A stretch of 44,883 nt of DNA from Trueperaceae bacterium (GTDB lineage Bacteria; Deinococcota; Deinococci; Deinococcales; Trueperaceae): positions 1-44,883 of the forward strand of contig JAGQHN010000031.1 in NCBI GenBank assembly GCA_020431825.1, read 5' to 3'. Position numbers and translations under genes: made by a program. Shown one piece after another: positions 32,988 to 42,900 of this stretch. The first letter of the stretch is position 1; each line of letters starts with the position of its first letter. The notes beneath the pieces were generated by a model. That model had not been told where the DNA came from. It saw only the letters and a list, made by a program, of their open reading frames with translations, and did not search any database.

Positions 32988-35057
32988 ATGGCAACTACTA
33001 AGATTGATTTAAGCAAAACCCGTAACATCGGAATCGCTGCTCACATCGATGCGGGTAAGACCACATTGACAGAGCGTATTCTTTTCTACACTGGTCGCAT
33101 TCATAAAATTGGTGAAACCCATGAGGGTGCAAGCCAGATGGACTGGATGGAGCAGGAAAAAGAGCGCGGTATTACCATTACTTCAGCGGTAACCCAGGCC
33201 TTCTGGAAAGATACCCGAATTAATATTATTGATACCCCGGGACACGTCGATTTCACCATGGAAGTTGAGCGTAGCATGCGCGTTCTTGACGCTGCTGTTG
33301 CTGTTTTTGACTCTTCGCAGGGTGTGGAGCCTCAGTCTGAAACCGTTTGGCGTCAGGCAGACAGGTACCGTGTTCCTCGAGTAGCCTTTGCAAACAAAAT
33401 GGATAAGACCGGAGCTGACTTCCAGCTGGTTTTAGACTCTATGGAAGAGCGTCTTGCTGCCAATGCTGTGCCTATCCAGTGGCCCATGGGTCAAGAAGAC
33501 AGCTTTAAAGGCATTATTGACCTGGTTCATCGCCGTGCATTTACTTACATGGATGACTTGGGTCAAGATATCCGTGAATCAGATATTCCTGAAGAATTTG
33601 CCGCCAAAGCAGAAGACATGCGCAATCTGATGGTGGAAAAACTTGCGGACGTTGACGATGAAATTGCCCTTCTTTTCCTCGAGGGTGAAGAAGTGCCTCT
33701 GGAGATGATTGAGGCAGCTATCCGTAAAGGTACGATCGAAATGTCAATTTTCCCCGTACTTTGTGGCTCTGCTCTTAAAAACAAAGGTGTTCAGCGCTTG
33801 CTTGATGCCGTGACCCTTTATTTGCCAAGCCCACTTGATGTTCCTCCGATTAAAGGCGTTGTACCTGAATCTGAAGTAGTTGAGGAGCGTCCATCTGATG
33901 AGACTGCGCCAACGGCTGCTCTGGCTTTCAAGGTTATGACTGATCCTTATGTGGGTCGTTTGACCTTTGTTCGGGTTTACTCAGGTGTGCTCGAGTCTGG
34001 TTCTTATGTTTTTAATGCCAGTAAAGGTAAAAAAGAGCGTATCGGTCGTCTGCTCAAAATGCATGCCAATTCACGAGAAGAGGTTGATCGTATTGGTGCT
34101 GGTGACCTGGGTGCCGTTATTGGTCTAAAAGACACAACTACTGGGGATAGTCTGGCTGATCAGGATCATCCCATTTTGCTCGAGAGCATTCAGATTCCTG
34201 ATCCTGTTATTTCAGTGGCTATTGAACCTGCATCAAAAGCTGACCAGGACAAGCTTTCAACTGGCCTGATTAAACTTACTGAAGAAGACCCTACTTTCCG
34301 CGTACAAACTGATAGCGAGACGGGACAAACGATTATTTCAGGCATGGGTGAATTGCATCTGGAAATTATTGTTGACCGCTTAAAACGCGAATTTGGTGTT
34401 AATGCGCATGTAGGTGCTCCACAAGTGGCTTACCGTGAAACCATTACACGTCCAACGGATGTTGAAGGTAAATTTGTGCGTCAGTCTGGTGGTCGTGGTC
34501 AGTATGGTCACGTCAAAGTTAAGGCTGAGCCTTTGCCACGTGGTAGTGGGTTTGAATTTGAGAATGCCGTTGTCGGTGGAACTGTGCCAAGAGACTACAT
34601 TCCTGCCGTACAAAAAGGTGTTGAAGAGGCTATGCAAAATGGTCCCTTGCTCGGTTTCCCCATCGTGGATATGAAAGTTACCCTCTATGATGGTTCTTAC
34701 CACGAAGTTGACTCTTCTGAAATGGCTTTCAAGATTGCAGCCTCTATGGCAGTTCGTGAAGCCATGTCTCAGGGTGGCGCTGCTGTACTCGAGCCTGTCA
34801 TGCGGGTTGAAGCTCAAACTCCAGAACAGTACATGGGTGATGTTATTGGTAGCCTGAACTCCCGCCGTGGTCAGATCCAGGGCATGGAGCCAAGAGGTAA
34901 CACTCAGATTGTTAAGGCCAATGTGCCTCTTTCTGAAATGTTTGGTTATGCGACGGATTTGCGCAGCTTGACTCAAGGTCGTGCAACCTTCTCTATGTTT
35001 TTAGATCATTATGCTGAAGTGCCTAAAGGCATTCAGGAAGCACTCACTAAGAAATGA
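32988..35057 (+). CDS. fusA: Elongation factor G
   Basis: A 689-residue translocation GTPase that moves tRNAs and mRNA through the ribosome and helps ribosome recycling. G1 is AHIDAGKTT (about residues 18-26), G3 DTPGH and G4 NKMD. The switch I GITITSA is intact. Domains II to V follow to the end, including the [11 protein letters not shown] region and RGQYGHVKV. The N-terminus [15 protein letters not shown] fits family alignments, so the ATG at 32988 is preferred although it lacks a ribosome binding site. Part of the str operon between rpsG and tuf. Confidence 0.97.
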   Translation: MATTKIDLSKTRNIGIAAHIDAGKTTLTERILFYTGRIHKIGETHEGASQMDWMEQEKERGITITSAVTQAFWKDTRINIIDTPGHVDFTMEVERSMRVLDAAVAVFDSSQGVEPQSETVWRQADRYRVPRVAFANKMDKTGADFQLVLDSMEERLAANAVPIQWPMGQEDSFKGIIDLVHRRAFTYMDDLGQDIRESDIPEEFAAKAEDMRNLMVEKLADVDDEIALLFLEGEEVPLEMIEAAIRKGTIEMSIFPVLCGSALKNKGVQRLLDAVTLYLPSPLDVPPIKGVVPESEVVEERPSDETAPTAALAFKVMTDPYVGRLTFVRVYSGVLESGSYVFNASKGKKERIGRLLKMHANSREEVDRIGAGDLGAVIGLKDTTTGDSLADQDHPILLESIQIPDPVISVAIEPASKADQDKLSTGLIKLTEEDPTFRVQTDSETGQTIISGMGELHLEIIVDRLKREFGVNAHVGAPQVAYRETITRPTDVEGKFVRQSGGRGQYGHVKVKAEPLPRGSGFEFENAVVGGTVPRDYIPAVQKGVEEAMQNGPLLGFPIVDMKVTLYDGSYHEVDSSEMAFKIAASMAVREAMSQGGAAVLEPVMRVEAQTPEQYMGDVIGSLNSRRGQIQGMEPRGNTQIVKANVPLSEMFGYATDLRSLTQGRATFSMFLDHYAEVPKGIQEALTKK

Positions 35058-35113
35058 TTTTAAAGAGCTAGCATCTTTGGGTGTTAGCTCTAGCTACTGA
35101 AAGGAACTGGAAA

Positions 35114-36331
35114 ATGGCTAAAGGTGTATTTGAAAGAACGAAGCCACATGTAAATGTAGGAACGATAGGACATGTGGATCATGGAAAGACGACACTGACA
35201 GCAGCGATTACATTTACAGCAGCTGCAGCAGATCCAACGATCGAAGTGCAGTCTTATGATCAAATTGATAAGGCGCCAGAAGAAAAGGCGCGTGGTATTA
35301 CCATTAATACCGCCCATGTCGAATATCAAACCAAAGATAGACACTACTCACATGTAGATTGCCCTGGACACGCAGATTACGTTAAGAACATGATTACCGG
35401 TGCTGCCCAGATGGACGGCGCAATCCTCGTGGTTAACGCAGCTGATGGTCCTATGCCTCAAACCCGTGAACATATCCTCCTGGCTCGTCAGGTAGGCGTT
35501 CCTTATATCGTTGTCTTCTTAAATAAAGTTGATATGGTTGATGATGAAGAACTCCTCGAGCTGGTCGAAATGGAAGTGCGTGAACTGCTGTCTAGCTACG
35601 AGTTCCCTGGTGATGATATCCCTATCGTTGCTGGCTCAGCACTTAAAGCTCTGGAAGCCCTGCAAGCTAACCCTAATACTCAGCGGGGTGAAAATGAGTG
35701 GGTTGATAAAATCTGGAACCTGCTTGACGCTGTTGATGATTATATCCCAACCCCTGAACGTGATATTGATAAACCCTTCCTGATGCCTGTTGAAGACGTC
35801 TTTACCATTACGGGTCGCGGTACCGTTGCTACTGGTCGGGTAGAACGTGGCACCGTTAAAACCGGTGAAGAAGTTGAAATCGTGGGTCTTAACGATACCA
35901 AGAAAACCGTGGTTACCGGTGTGGAAATGCACCGTAAAACCCTGGACTCAGGTATCGCTGGTGACAACGTAGGTGTACTTTTACGTGGGGTAGGTCGTGA
36001 TGATATTGAGCGTGGACAAGTTCTGGCTAAACCTGGCTCAATCAAACCTCATACTGGTTTTAATGGTTCGGTGTATATCCTGAAAAAAGAAGAAGGTGGC
36101 AGACACAGCGCATTCTTTGCTGGTTACCGTCCTCAGTTCTACTTCCGTACCACCGATGTTACCGGTATTGTTACCCTACCTGATGGTGTAGAGATGGTTA
36201 TGCCTGGCGATAATATTGAACTTGCAATCGAACTCATCAAACCCATTGCCATGGAAGAAGGCTTACGCTTTGCTATTCGCGAAGGTGGTCGTACTGTCGG
36301 TGCTGGGGTTGTTACTGGTATTACTAAGTAA
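35114..36331 (+). CDS. tuf: Elongation factor Tu
   Basis: A 405-residue GTPase that delivers aminoacyl-tRNA to the ribosome. GHVDHGKTT is G1, DCPGH G3 and NKVD G4. The sequence is close to Deinococcus EF-Tu, including the 10-residue insertion in domain 1 typical of Thermus/Deinococcus ([12 protein letters not shown]). A TTG start 33 bp upstream would add 11 unrelated residues; the ATG at 35114 gives the true [12 protein letters not shown] start. Oddly, the first about 58 codons use ACA/ACG, GGA and AGA, whereas the rest uses ACC, GGT and CGT. The switch falls near 35285-35293. A strong terminator follows. Confidence 0.97.
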   Translation: MAKGVFERTKPHVNVGTIGHVDHGKTTLTAAITFTAAAADPTIEVQSYDQIDKAPEEKARGITINTAHVEYQTKDRHYSHVDCPGHADYVKNMITGAAQMDGAILVVNAADGPMPQTREHILLARQVGVPYIVVFLNKVDMVDDEELLELVEMEVRELLSSYEFPGDDIPIVAGSALKALEALQANPNTQRGENEWVDKIWNLLDAVDDYIPTPERDIDKPFLMPVEDVFTITGRGTVATGRVERGTVKTGEEVEIVGLNDTKKTVVTGVEMHRKTLDSGIAGDNVGVLLRGVGRDDIERGQVLAKPGSIKPHTGFNGSVYILKKEEGGRHSAFFAGYRPQFYFRTTDVTGIVTLPDGVEMVMPGDNIELAIELIKPIAMEEGLRFAIREGGRTVGAGVVTGITK

Positions 36332-36339
36332 TAAATTAA

Positions 36340-36365
36340 AGCCTCTCTTTTAGGGAGGCTTTTTA
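36340..36365 (+). terminator. Intrinsic terminator of the str operon
   Basis: AGCCTCTC (36340-36347), loop TTTTA, GGGAGGCT (36353-36360), then TTTTAT. It lies 8 bp after the tuf stop codon. The 8-bp stem has one G-U pair. Clear and complete. Confidence 0.9.
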
Positions 36366-36390
36366 TCAAATTCAGACTCCTTCAGGCAAG

Positions 36391-36426
36391 GTTACTAGAG
36401 TAACTCTGAATGTCTGCTAGTATAAA
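36391..36426 (+). promoter_or_regulatory. Promoter region of the rpmG-secE-nusG operon with a dyad
   Basis: An extended -10 TGCTAGTAT (36415-36423), running on into TATAAA (36421-36426). The dyad GTTACT-AG-AGTAAC (36391-36404) sits where a -35 would be, and no good -35 hexamer is present. An extended -10 promoter with an activator or repressor site is one reading. The dyad could also be chance. Confidence 0.45.
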
Positions 36427-36448
36427 AGGTCTGAATTAGGAGACAAAG

Positions 36449-36613
36449 ATGGCAAGTGATGTAAGAATTAAACTGTTACTCGAGTGTACCGAGTGTAAAC
36501 GGCGTAACTATGCTACGCATAAAAACCGCCGTAATACCCAGCCAAAGCTCGAGCTCAAAAAATATTGCCGCTGGGACCGCAAGCACACGCTCCACCGTGA
36601 GGTCAAAGTGTGA
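36449..36613 (+). CDS. rpmG: 50S ribosomal protein L33, three of four zinc cysteines
   Basis: A 54-residue L33. It starts [20 protein letters not shown], almost identical to the Thermus form, and keeps Cys13 and Cys16. In the second knuckle the usual CPWC has become CRWD (Cys40, Trp, Asp43), so one of four zinc ligands is replaced by Asp. Zinc binding by Cys3-Asp is possible, or the site may be decaying toward the zinc-free L33 of Deinococcus. An AGGAG site lies 9 bp upstream. The stop overlaps the secE start (GTGA). This gene heads the operon. Confidence 0.93.
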   Translation: MASDVRIKLLLECTECKRRNYATHKNRRNTQPKLELKKYCRWDRKHTLHREVKV

Positions 36614-36789
36614 ATAAGTTTGTGCAGTATCTGAGAAATTCTCGTGCGGAGCTGGCAAGGGTAACCTGGCCAACCCGTGATGAGGTGATTCAGGCTACAC
36701 AAGCAACTCTGATCTTTGTGGTCTTAACTGTGATATTTCTGCTTATTGCAGATACAACGCTAGGTAATTTGATTAGCCTAATTCTCTAA
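36610..36789 (+). CDS. secE: Preprotein translocase subunit SecE
   Basis: A 59-residue SecE, the small essential subunit of the SecYEG channel in the cytoplasmic membrane. [20 protein letters not shown] then PTRDEV is the conserved amphipathic helix. One membrane span follows ([19 protein letters not shown]). It starts at GTG 36610, overlapping the rpmG stop codon, so the two are coupled. It has the short single-span form usual outside enterobacteria. Confidence 0.95.
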   Translation: MNKFVQYLRNSRAELARVTWPTRDEVIQATQATLIFVVLTVIFLLIADTTLGNLISLIL

Positions 36790-36797
36790 GGACGTTT

Positions 36798-37355
36798 ATG
36801 AGTATTGAGTGGTATGCCGTTCACACCTATGTCGGGCATGAAGAAAAAGTAAAAGAAAATATAATGAACCGTGCTCGTTCTCTCGGCATGCTTGACCATG
36901 TCTATCAAGTTGTCGTTCCTACTGAAGAGACAGTAGAGCACGCTGGTGGTGGCCAAAAGGAAGTTGTTAAACGTCGCTTATTTCCTGGTTATATTTTTGT
37001 GCAAATGGATCTTGGGGATAATCCGGAAGAGCCCAATGAGGCCTGGGAAGTAGTTCGTTACACACCTGGGGTAACCGGATTTGTTGGAACTGCCACCAGG
37101 GCTGTTCCGCTTACGCCAGATGAAGAAGCTAGAATGCTTGGTAGTCTAGGCATAACAGGCTCTAAAGAAGTACCCAAAGTTAAAGTTAGCTTTAAAGTTG
37201 GCGATATGGTTCAGGTAACTGCCGGACCTTTTTCTGATTTTACTGGCGTAGTATCTGATCTTGACCCAGATAAAGGTAAAGTTAAAGTATTGGTATCTAT
37301 TTTTGGACGTGAGACCCCTGTGGAACTTGATTTTTCTCAGGTTGTTAAGTCTTAA
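36798..37355 (+). CDS. nusG: Transcription termination/antitermination protein NusG
   Basis: A 185-residue NusG that links RNA polymerase to Rho or ribosomes. The N-terminal domain opens [19 protein letters not shown] and has FPGYIFVQM. The C-terminal KOW domain starts near residue 133 ([20 protein letters not shown]). An AAGGA site precedes the ATG. It follows secE by 8 bp, the standard order. Confidence 0.97.
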   Translation: MSIEWYAVHTYVGHEEKVKENIMNRARSLGMLDHVYQVVVPTEETVEHAGGGQKEVVKRRLFPGYIFVQMDLGDNPEEPNEAWEVVRYTPGVTGFVGTATRAVPLTPDEEARMLGSLGITGSKEVPKVKVSFKVGDMVQVTAGPFSDFTGVVSDLDPDKGKVKVLVSIFGRETPVELDFSQVVKS

Positions 37356-37367
37356 GTCTACTATTTA

Positions 37368-37424
37368 ATTAGCTTAGTTAGCGCTAAGACCCCGAGTTAG
37401 CCAATCTCTGGGGGAGCTAAGGAG
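37368..37424 (+). promoter_or_regulatory. Putative L1-binding leader of the rplK-rplA genes
   Basis: TTAGC (37378-37382) can pair with GCTAA (37416-37420). Inside, CCCC-GAG (37390-37396) pairs with CTC-T-GGGG (37406-37413) with a bulged U. A stem with asymmetric bulges just before rplK, overlapping the AAGGAGG site, resembles the L1 mimic that represses rplKA in other bacteria. I have not matched it to the family consensus. Confidence 0.4.
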
Positions 37425-37429
37425 GAAAT

Positions 37430-37864
37430 ATGGCAAAAAAAGTTACAGGTATCGTCAAGTTGCAACTGCCCGCGGGCAAAGCAACGCCGGCACCACCCGT
37501 TGGTCCAGCTCTCGGACAATATGGTGCCAACATCATGGAATTTGTAAAAGCCTTTAATGCTGCTACCGCAAATGAAGGGGATGCCATCATCCCGGTAGAA
37601 TTAACGATTTTTGCAGATCGTTCTTTCACCTTTATTACCAAAACCCCACCAGCCAGCTACTTGATTCGTAAAGCTGCAGGCATTCCTAAGGGTTCTGGTG
37701 AGCCGCAAAAGAATAAAGTGGGTAAGTTAACCTGGGATCAGTGCCTCGAGCTTGGCAAACAGAAAATGGCCGATTTAAATGCCAATGACGCTGAAGCGGC
37801 TGCAAAAATTATTGCAGGGACCGCCCGGTCAATGGGCGTTACTGTTGAAGGGAAGCCCAGCTAA
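37430..37864 (+). CDS. rplK: 50S ribosomal protein L11
   Basis: A 144-residue L11 of the GTPase-associated centre, where it binds 23S rRNA and the elongation factors. [20 protein letters not shown] is the strongly conserved Pro-rich start. The C-terminal RNA-binding half includes [11 protein letters not shown] and GTARSMGV. An AAGGAGG site sits 5 nt upstream. The stop codon overlaps the rplA ATG (TAATG), coupling translation of L11 and L1 as in other bacteria. Confidence 0.97.
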   Translation: MAKKVTGIVKLQLPAGKATPAPPVGPALGQYGANIMEFVKAFNAATANEGDAIIPVELTIFADRSFTFITKTPPASYLIRKAAGIPKGSGEPQKNKVGKLTWDQCLELGKQKMADLNANDAEAAAKIIAGTARSMGVTVEGKPS

Positions 37865-38544
37865 TGGCACGCGGTAAAAGATATAATAACTTGCGGGAAA
37901 AAATTGATCGCAGCAAACTGTACTCAGTGGAAGAAGCTGCTGGTTTGGTCAAAGAGCTTGCAAATGCTAAGTTTGATGAAACCGTTGAGGCGCACTTCCG
38001 TTTGGGTGTTGATCCCCGTAAGTCTGATCAAAATGTGCGTGGCACGGTAGCCTTACCTCATGGTACGGGTAAAACTGTACGTGTAGTAGCTATTACGCAA
38101 GGTGAGAATATAGCCTCTGCTGAAGCTGCTGGTGCTGATTTTGCAGGTGGCGCTGATATTATTGAAAAAATTCAGGGTGGCTGGTTCGATTTTGACGCTG
38201 TTGTTGCCACTCCAGATATGATGGCGCAAGTTGGTGGTAAATTGGGCCGGGTTTTGGGTCCCAAAGGACTTTTGCCAAATCCTAAAGCTGGTACTGTCGG
38301 GCCTAATATTGCAGAAATCGTAACGGCACTCAAGTCAGGTCAAATTGAATTTCGCGCTGATAAAACAGGTGTTGTTCATGCGCCAATTGGCAAAGCAAGT
38401 TTCGATGCTGATAAATTGAGTGAAAACCTTAAAGCCCTTAAATCTGCGCTCGAGGCTGCCAAACCAGAAGCCTCGAAAGGTACCTACCTGCGTACGCTCT
38501 TTTTGACCTCAACTATGGGGCCAAGTATTCGCGTTAGCGTTTAA
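37864..38544 (+). CDS. rplA: 50S ribosomal protein L1
   Basis: A 226-residue L1 of the mobile stalk near the tRNA exit site, commonly also the translational repressor of the rplKA message. [20 protein letters not shown] opens the protein. [20 protein letters not shown] is the hallmark RNA-binding loop, and [13 protein letters not shown] closes it. It is coupled to rplK by a one-base overlap and followed by a small terminator hairpin. Confidence 0.97.
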   Translation: MARGKRYNNLREKIDRSKLYSVEEAAGLVKELANAKFDETVEAHFRLGVDPRKSDQNVRGTVALPHGTGKTVRVVAITQGENIASAEAAGADFAGGADIIEKIQGGWFDFDAVVATPDMMAQVGGKLGRVLGPKGLLPNPKAGTVGPNIAEIVTALKSGQIEFRADKTGVVHAPIGKASFDADKLSENLKALKSALEAAKPEASKGTYLRTLFLTSTMGPSIRVSV

Positions 38545-38565
38545 AGAGACAAGTTTTAGCACCCC

Positions 38566-38583
38566 GGTGCATAGCACCTTTTT
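38566..38583 (+). terminator. Short intrinsic terminator or attenuator between rplA and rplJ
   Basis: GGTGC (38566-38570), loop ATA, GCACC (38574-38578), then TTTTT (38579-38583). The stem is only 5 bp but GC-rich. It lies 21 bp after rplA and before the L10 leader, so it may trim readthrough from the upstream genes. Confidence 0.6.
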
Positions 38584-38670
38584 GGCGTTGGAGACAGCAG
38601 GGGCTTGCCAAGCTTAAAGATCCTGCCGAGGCGTAAAAAGGATAAGCGCATGAGCGCTTGTCTGTGCTTC
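38584..38670 (+). promoter_or_regulatory. Ribosomal protein L10 leader (rplJ-rplL autoregulation)
   Basis: The block CCTGCCGAGG (38632-38641) is the signature of L10-binding leaders. GCAGG (38597-38601) pairs with CCTGC (38632-38636), and AGACA (38592-38596) with TGTCT (38660-38664). AAGCGC and GCGCTT (38644-38658 region) form another hairpin. L10, usually with L12, is expected to bind here and repress rplJL. Confidence 0.7.
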
Positions 38671-38674
38671 GCGG

Positions 38675-38704
38675 TTGAAACTATAAGTGTGACACGCTTA
38701 TAAA
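38675..38704 (+). promoter_or_regulatory. Internal promoter of rplJ-rplL with a dyad operator candidate
   Basis: TTGAAA (38675-38680), an 18-bp spacer and TATAAA (38699-38704), about 30 nt before the rplJ ATG. The spacer and the edge of the -10 form an almost perfect dyad, ATAAGTGTGACACGCTTAT (38683-38701), with one mismatched pair; T-A extends it to 21 bp. Transcripts from here would lack the L10 leader. Confidence 0.7.
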
Positions 38705-38734
38705 CGTTATTGATAGTAAAAACGAAAGGTTTGT

Positions 38735-39265
38735 ATGGCTAATCCAAGAAATGCTGCGTCACTCACTGAGCTTAAAGAGCTTATGGGCGATGCCAAAACC
38801 TTCTTCTTGGTTAATTACCAAGGCCTTTCCGCTGGAGATCTAAACAAGTTGCGCGCCAAACTGCGCGCAGCTGGCGCTCAGCTTTTGGTAGCAAAGAACA
38901 CTCTGATAAATGTTGTTTTAAAAGAGCATGGAGTGGAAGAATTTGGTGAGATTTTAAATGGCCCAACCGCCCTGGTATTAGTAGGGTCTGATCCGGTTGC
39001 GCCTGCAAAAGTATTAACTGATTTCGCCAAAGAAAACCCTAAAGATCTTCCCGCTGCCAAAGGTGGAAGGCTTCAAGGGAAATTGGTTGTTGCCGATGAG
39101 CTTCAGCGTATTGCCAAGTTACCTGCACGCGAGCAGCTTCTAAGTGAACTCTTAGGGGTTATGCAAGCACCATTGCAGCAACTTGTGGGTGTGCTTGAGG
39201 GCCCTCAGCGGAATCTGGTTGGTGTTTTACAAAATTATTCCGATAAACTTAAGGAGGAAAACTAA
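38735..39265 (+). CDS. rplJ: 50S ribosomal protein L10
   Basis: A 176-residue L10, which anchors L12 dimers on the ribosomal stalk. [20 protein letters not shown] and [17 protein letters not shown] form the conserved RNA-binding half. The C-terminal helix (about residues 130-176) binds L12. A GAAAGG site precedes the ATG. Its stop codon overlaps the rplL ATG (TAATG), and rplL has an AAGGAGG site inside the end of rplJ. Several L12 dimers per L10 are expected, so strong rplL translation makes sense. Confidence 0.97.
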   Translation: MANPRNAASLTELKELMGDAKTFFLVNYQGLSAGDLNKLRAKLRAAGAQLLVAKNTLINVVLKEHGVEEFGEILNGPTALVLVGSDPVAPAKVLTDFAKENPKDLPAAKGGRLQGKLVVADELQRIAKLPAREQLLSELLGVMQAPLQQLVGVLEGPQRNLVGVLQNYSDKLKEEN

Positions 39266-39657
39266 TGGCTTTTGATAAAGATGCAATGATTGAACAACTT
39301 AGCGGTTTGACCGTTTTAGAACTGGTTGATTTGGTAGAAGGTTTAAAAGAAAAATGGGGCGTTGAGGCCGCTGCTGCGATGCCTGCTGGTATGATGATGG
39401 CTGCGCCTGCTGCTGGTGGTGAAGCCGCTGCTGCTGCTGAAGAGCAGACCGAATTTACAGTAAGCATTAAAGATGCTGGTGCTTCAAAACTACAAGTTAT
39501 TAAAGTAGTTCGTGAAGTCGTAAGCGGTCTTGGTCTTAAAGAAGCTAAAGAACTTGTAGAGTCCAATGGCGTGGTTAAAGAAGGTGCTTCTAAAGAAGAA
39601 GCTGCTGATATTAAAACCAAGCTCGAGGCTGCTGGAGCAACCGTAGAAGTCAAATAG
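39265..39657 (+). CDS. rplL: 50S ribosomal protein L7/L12
   Basis: A 130-residue acidic stalk protein. The N-terminal dimerisation helix ([20 protein letters not shown]) leads to an Ala-rich hinge (about residues 36-62). The C-terminal factor-binding domain has [20 protein letters not shown] and [10 protein letters not shown]. It recruits EF-Tu and EF-G. Overlap with rplJ gives coupled translation. A large hairpin follows 16 bp after its stop. Confidence 0.97.
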   Translation: MAFDKDAMIEQLSGLTVLELVDLVEGLKEKWGVEAAAAMPAGMMMAAPAAGGEAAAAAEEQTEFTVSIKDAGASKLQVIKVVREVVSGLGLKEAKELVESNGVVKEGASKEEAADIKTKLEAAGATVEVK

Positions 39658-39673
39658 GTACTTGCGGGGTGCA

Positions 39674-39708
39674 TTAGGTATCGCTACATAGCGATACCTA
39701 AGCTATTT
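39674..39708 (+). terminator. Strong hairpin after rplL, probable attenuator
   Basis: TTAGGTATCGCT (39674-39685), loop ACAT, AGCGATACCTAA (39690-39701): a perfect 12-bp stem. Only a weak T-rich stretch follows (GCTATTTTATG), so termination is probably partial, which would set the ratio of stalk protein to polymerase. Processing by RNase III is an alternative. Confidence 0.6.
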
Positions 39709-39857
39709 TATGTAGGCTGGATAACATAAAACCATATTAAAGTCTTGTAGTTTAAGAGGCTGATTATCAGATGGTCAAATTCCTAGGAGGTGAACCATCA
39801 CAGCCTGTAAGGTGTTTCGAGAAAAGGCGTATTCTTTAAACTTATACTTCAGACGTT

Positions 39858-39886
39858 TTGACCCTAAGGTCTTCGATTGATATATT
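39858..39886 (+). promoter_or_regulatory. Promoter of rpoB-rpoC
   Basis: TTGACC (39858-39863), a 17-bp spacer and TATATT (39881-39886), each one mismatch from consensus. The start should be near 39893, giving a leader of about 80 nt with two small dyads before rpoB. Confidence 0.75.
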
Positions 39887-39974
39887 TTGTAAACAAAATC
39901 CATATATTCGGTTAGTGTACTGGATGTTTCCAGTCACGTTCTTGTCATGTTTCATTTTCATTTAAGGGGTGAAA

Positions 39975-42900
39975 ATGCGAAAAATAGAAGCTTTTGGTAG
40001 TATTAAAGAAGTCATCGACTTACCTAACCTTACCAATATACAGATTAAGTCATATGAAAAATTTTTGCAACGCCATGTGTCTGCCCCTGAGAGACAGGAC
40101 GTAGGTTTGCAAGCCGCCTTTCGCGAAGTTTTTCCTATAGATGAAACTGAAAGAGGTCGGCAAGCTGGTCTGGTTCTTGATTTTTTAGAGTATACCCTGG
40201 CAGAGCCAGAATTTTCACCAGAAGAGTGTCGTGAAAAAGACTTAACCTATCAGGCTGGCTTGTTCGCCAAATTGCAATTGGTTCATAAAGACACTGGCTT
40301 GATTAAGGAAGATCAGGTCTTTTTGGGCGATTTGCCCATCATGACTGAAAATGGTTCCTTTGTAGTGAATGGCGCTGATCGCGTCATTGTGTCACAGATT
40401 CACCGTTCGCCTGGGGTGTATTTTACGAGCGCGCCAAGAGGTGTGGGTAAAGTCTATACCGCAAGCATTATTCCGATGCCTAAGCGTGGTCCCTGGATTG
40501 AAGTTGAATTTGATAATAACAACATCCTCTGGATGAAAGTAAATAAGCGTAAATTCTTATTTTCGCTTATCTTGCGCGTTTTTGGTATGAATGATGAGCA
40601 AATCAGAGACCTTTTTAAGGGCCATGAATCTCTGATCGAAGGAACGCTCGAGAACGATGAGTCCAGCAATGCCACGGTGGATGAGGCTTTACTCCGTCTC
40701 TTTACCGTGTTGCGTCCAGGAGATCCACCCAAGGTTGATAAGGCCACCAATTACCTGTTTAGCCTGTTAGCAGATACACGCCGTTATGATCTGGGGGAAG
40801 CTGGTCGTTTTAAAATGAACAGCAAGCTTGGGCTCGAGCATAAATCCAGTACACTTTTAGGCTATGAAGATGGTCAGTTTGTTGATTATGGTCTTATCCC
40901 AACACTGCAATATTTAATTAATCTCCAGGCCGGTGCAGAAAACTATCAGGAAGACGATATTGATCACTTAGGCAACCGCCGTATTCGTACGGTGGGCGAA
41001 TTGGTTGCAGATCAAATACGTGTAGGTTTAGGCCGTATGGCCAGGGGTGTTCGTGAGCGTATGCTGCTTGGTGACCCTGATGCTGCCACCCCGCAAAAGC
41101 TGGTGAACAACCGGCCTATAGTTGCTGCTCTAAGAGAATTCTTTGGTCGTAGCCAGCTCTCACAGTTTAAAGATCAGGTAAACCCACTGTCTGAGTTACG
41201 CCATAAGCGCCGTATTTCTGCACTTGGCCCTGGTGGTTTGACCCGTGAGCGTGCTGGTTTCGATGTGCGTGACGTACACCGTACGCACTATGGTCGTATT
41301 TGTCCTATTGAAACGCCAGAAGGCGCCAACATTGGTCTCATTACCTCGTTAGCCAGTTTTGCCAGGGTTAATGAACTCGGCTTTATTGAAGCACCTTATC
41401 GCCTCGTAAAAGACGGCAGAGTGACCAATGAAGTCGTTTACATGACTGCGCATATTGAAGATAAATACATTATTGCTCAGGCAAATACCCCTCTGAATGA
41501 TGACGGAAGTTTTTCTACCGATTTAATTGTTGCTCGTAATTTAGGTGATCCTGTTTTTGTTAGTCCAGAAGAAGTTGACTACATGGATGTTTCACCTAAG
41601 CAAATTGTCTCAGTGCCTACCTCACTGATTCCTTTCCTCGAGCACGATGACGCTAACCGGGCCTTGATGGGTTCAAACATGCAGTCACAAGCGGTGCCTC
41701 TTATTACTACAGATGCACCCTTTGTCGGGACAGGTGTTGAGGAGCGGGTTTCGCGTGATTCAGGTACGGTTATGCTTTCTCAGGTTTCTGGGGAAGTAAG
41801 TTATGTAGATGCCAAGCGCATTGTGGTTAGCACAGAAAAAGGCGTTGACCACGAACATTTCCTGACCCGTTTTCAGCGTTCTAACCAAAATACTAATGCC
41901 GATCAGCGTCCTATTGTCGTAAAAGGCGATAAGATAACCGAAGGTCAAGTGATTGCTGACGGCCCTGCATCGCAAAATGGTCGTTTGGCTCTGGGTAAGA
42001 ATATTCTAATTGCCATTATGCCGTTTGACGGTTATAACTTTGAGGACGCCATTGTTCTCAGTGAAAATCTGGTGCGTAAAGATGTCTTCACCAGCATCCA
42101 TATTGAAAAATATGAAAAGGAAGCCAGGGACACCAAGCTTGGACCTGAAAAAATTACTCGAGACATTCCTGGTCTTTCCGAGGCAGCCTTACGTGACCTT
42201 GATGAAGATGGCGTAGTACGTATTGGTGCTGAGGTCAAGCAAGGCGACATTTTGGTGGGTCACACCAGCTTTAAAGGTGAGACAGAACCTACCCCCGAAG
42301 AGCGCCTTTTGAGAAGTATCTTTGGTGAAAAAGCCAGGGAAGTAAAAGACACAAGCCTAAGAGTACCTCCCGGTGATGGCGGTATTATTTTGCGTACTGT
42401 TCGCTTTAGACGAGGTGACCCGGGCGTTGAGCTAAAGCCTGGTGTTCAGGAAATGGTACGGGTTTACATTGCGCAGAAACGCCGCCTCATTGAAGGGGAT
42501 AAGCTCGCAAATCGCCACGGTAACAAAGGTGTCGTTGCCAAGATTTTACCGCCAGAAGATATGCCTTATCTAGAAGACGGCACGCCTGTTGATCTGGTAT
42601 TTAACCCCCTGGGTGTGCCTTCAAGGATGAACCTTGGCCAGATTTTAGAAACGCATCTTGGGTTGGCTGCCTATAAGCATGGGGTGTCTTATGTTACTCC
42701 AGTATTTGATAGTGCAACCGAAGATAAAATCAAAGGTCTACTGGGAGATATTGCCGATAAGGAAATCTCAGAGCGCCAGGATAAAGGCGACACCGTGGAT
42801 GTACGTGAAGCCAAGGTGCTCGAGCGTGCTACCAAGTTGGGCGTTATTGCTGATGATTTGTCGATTGAGGATTCTCAGCGTTCCATCCTGCGCTCAGGTA

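Larger units (their letters stand above)
39658..39974 (+). other. Structured rplL-rpoB intergenic region
   Basis: About 317 bp without a gene. It contains the 12-bp hairpin at 39674-39701, an imperfect long dyad AGGCTG...CAGCCT with inner GATGGT/ACCATC (39757-39806), the rpoB promoter, ATTTTGT-AA-ACAAAAT (39884-39899) and ACTGGA-TGTT-TCCAGT (39919-39934) before rpoB. In many bacteria this gap carries an attenuator or RNase III site that lowers rpoBC relative to rplJL. Confidence 0.6.

Noticed and set aside
34380-34976. 198-codon open frame antisense to fusA
   Set aside because: It mirrors the codon bias of fusA, and the translation has no known features. It is a shadow frame.
35081-35113. 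TTG start adding 11 residues to EF-Tu
   Set aside because: EF-Tu begins MAKG in all relatives, and the ATG at 35114 gives 405 residues.
39249-39674. 141-codon open frame antisense to rplL, rich in Ser and Ala
   Set aside because: It arises from the Ala/Glu-rich codons of rplL read backwards.
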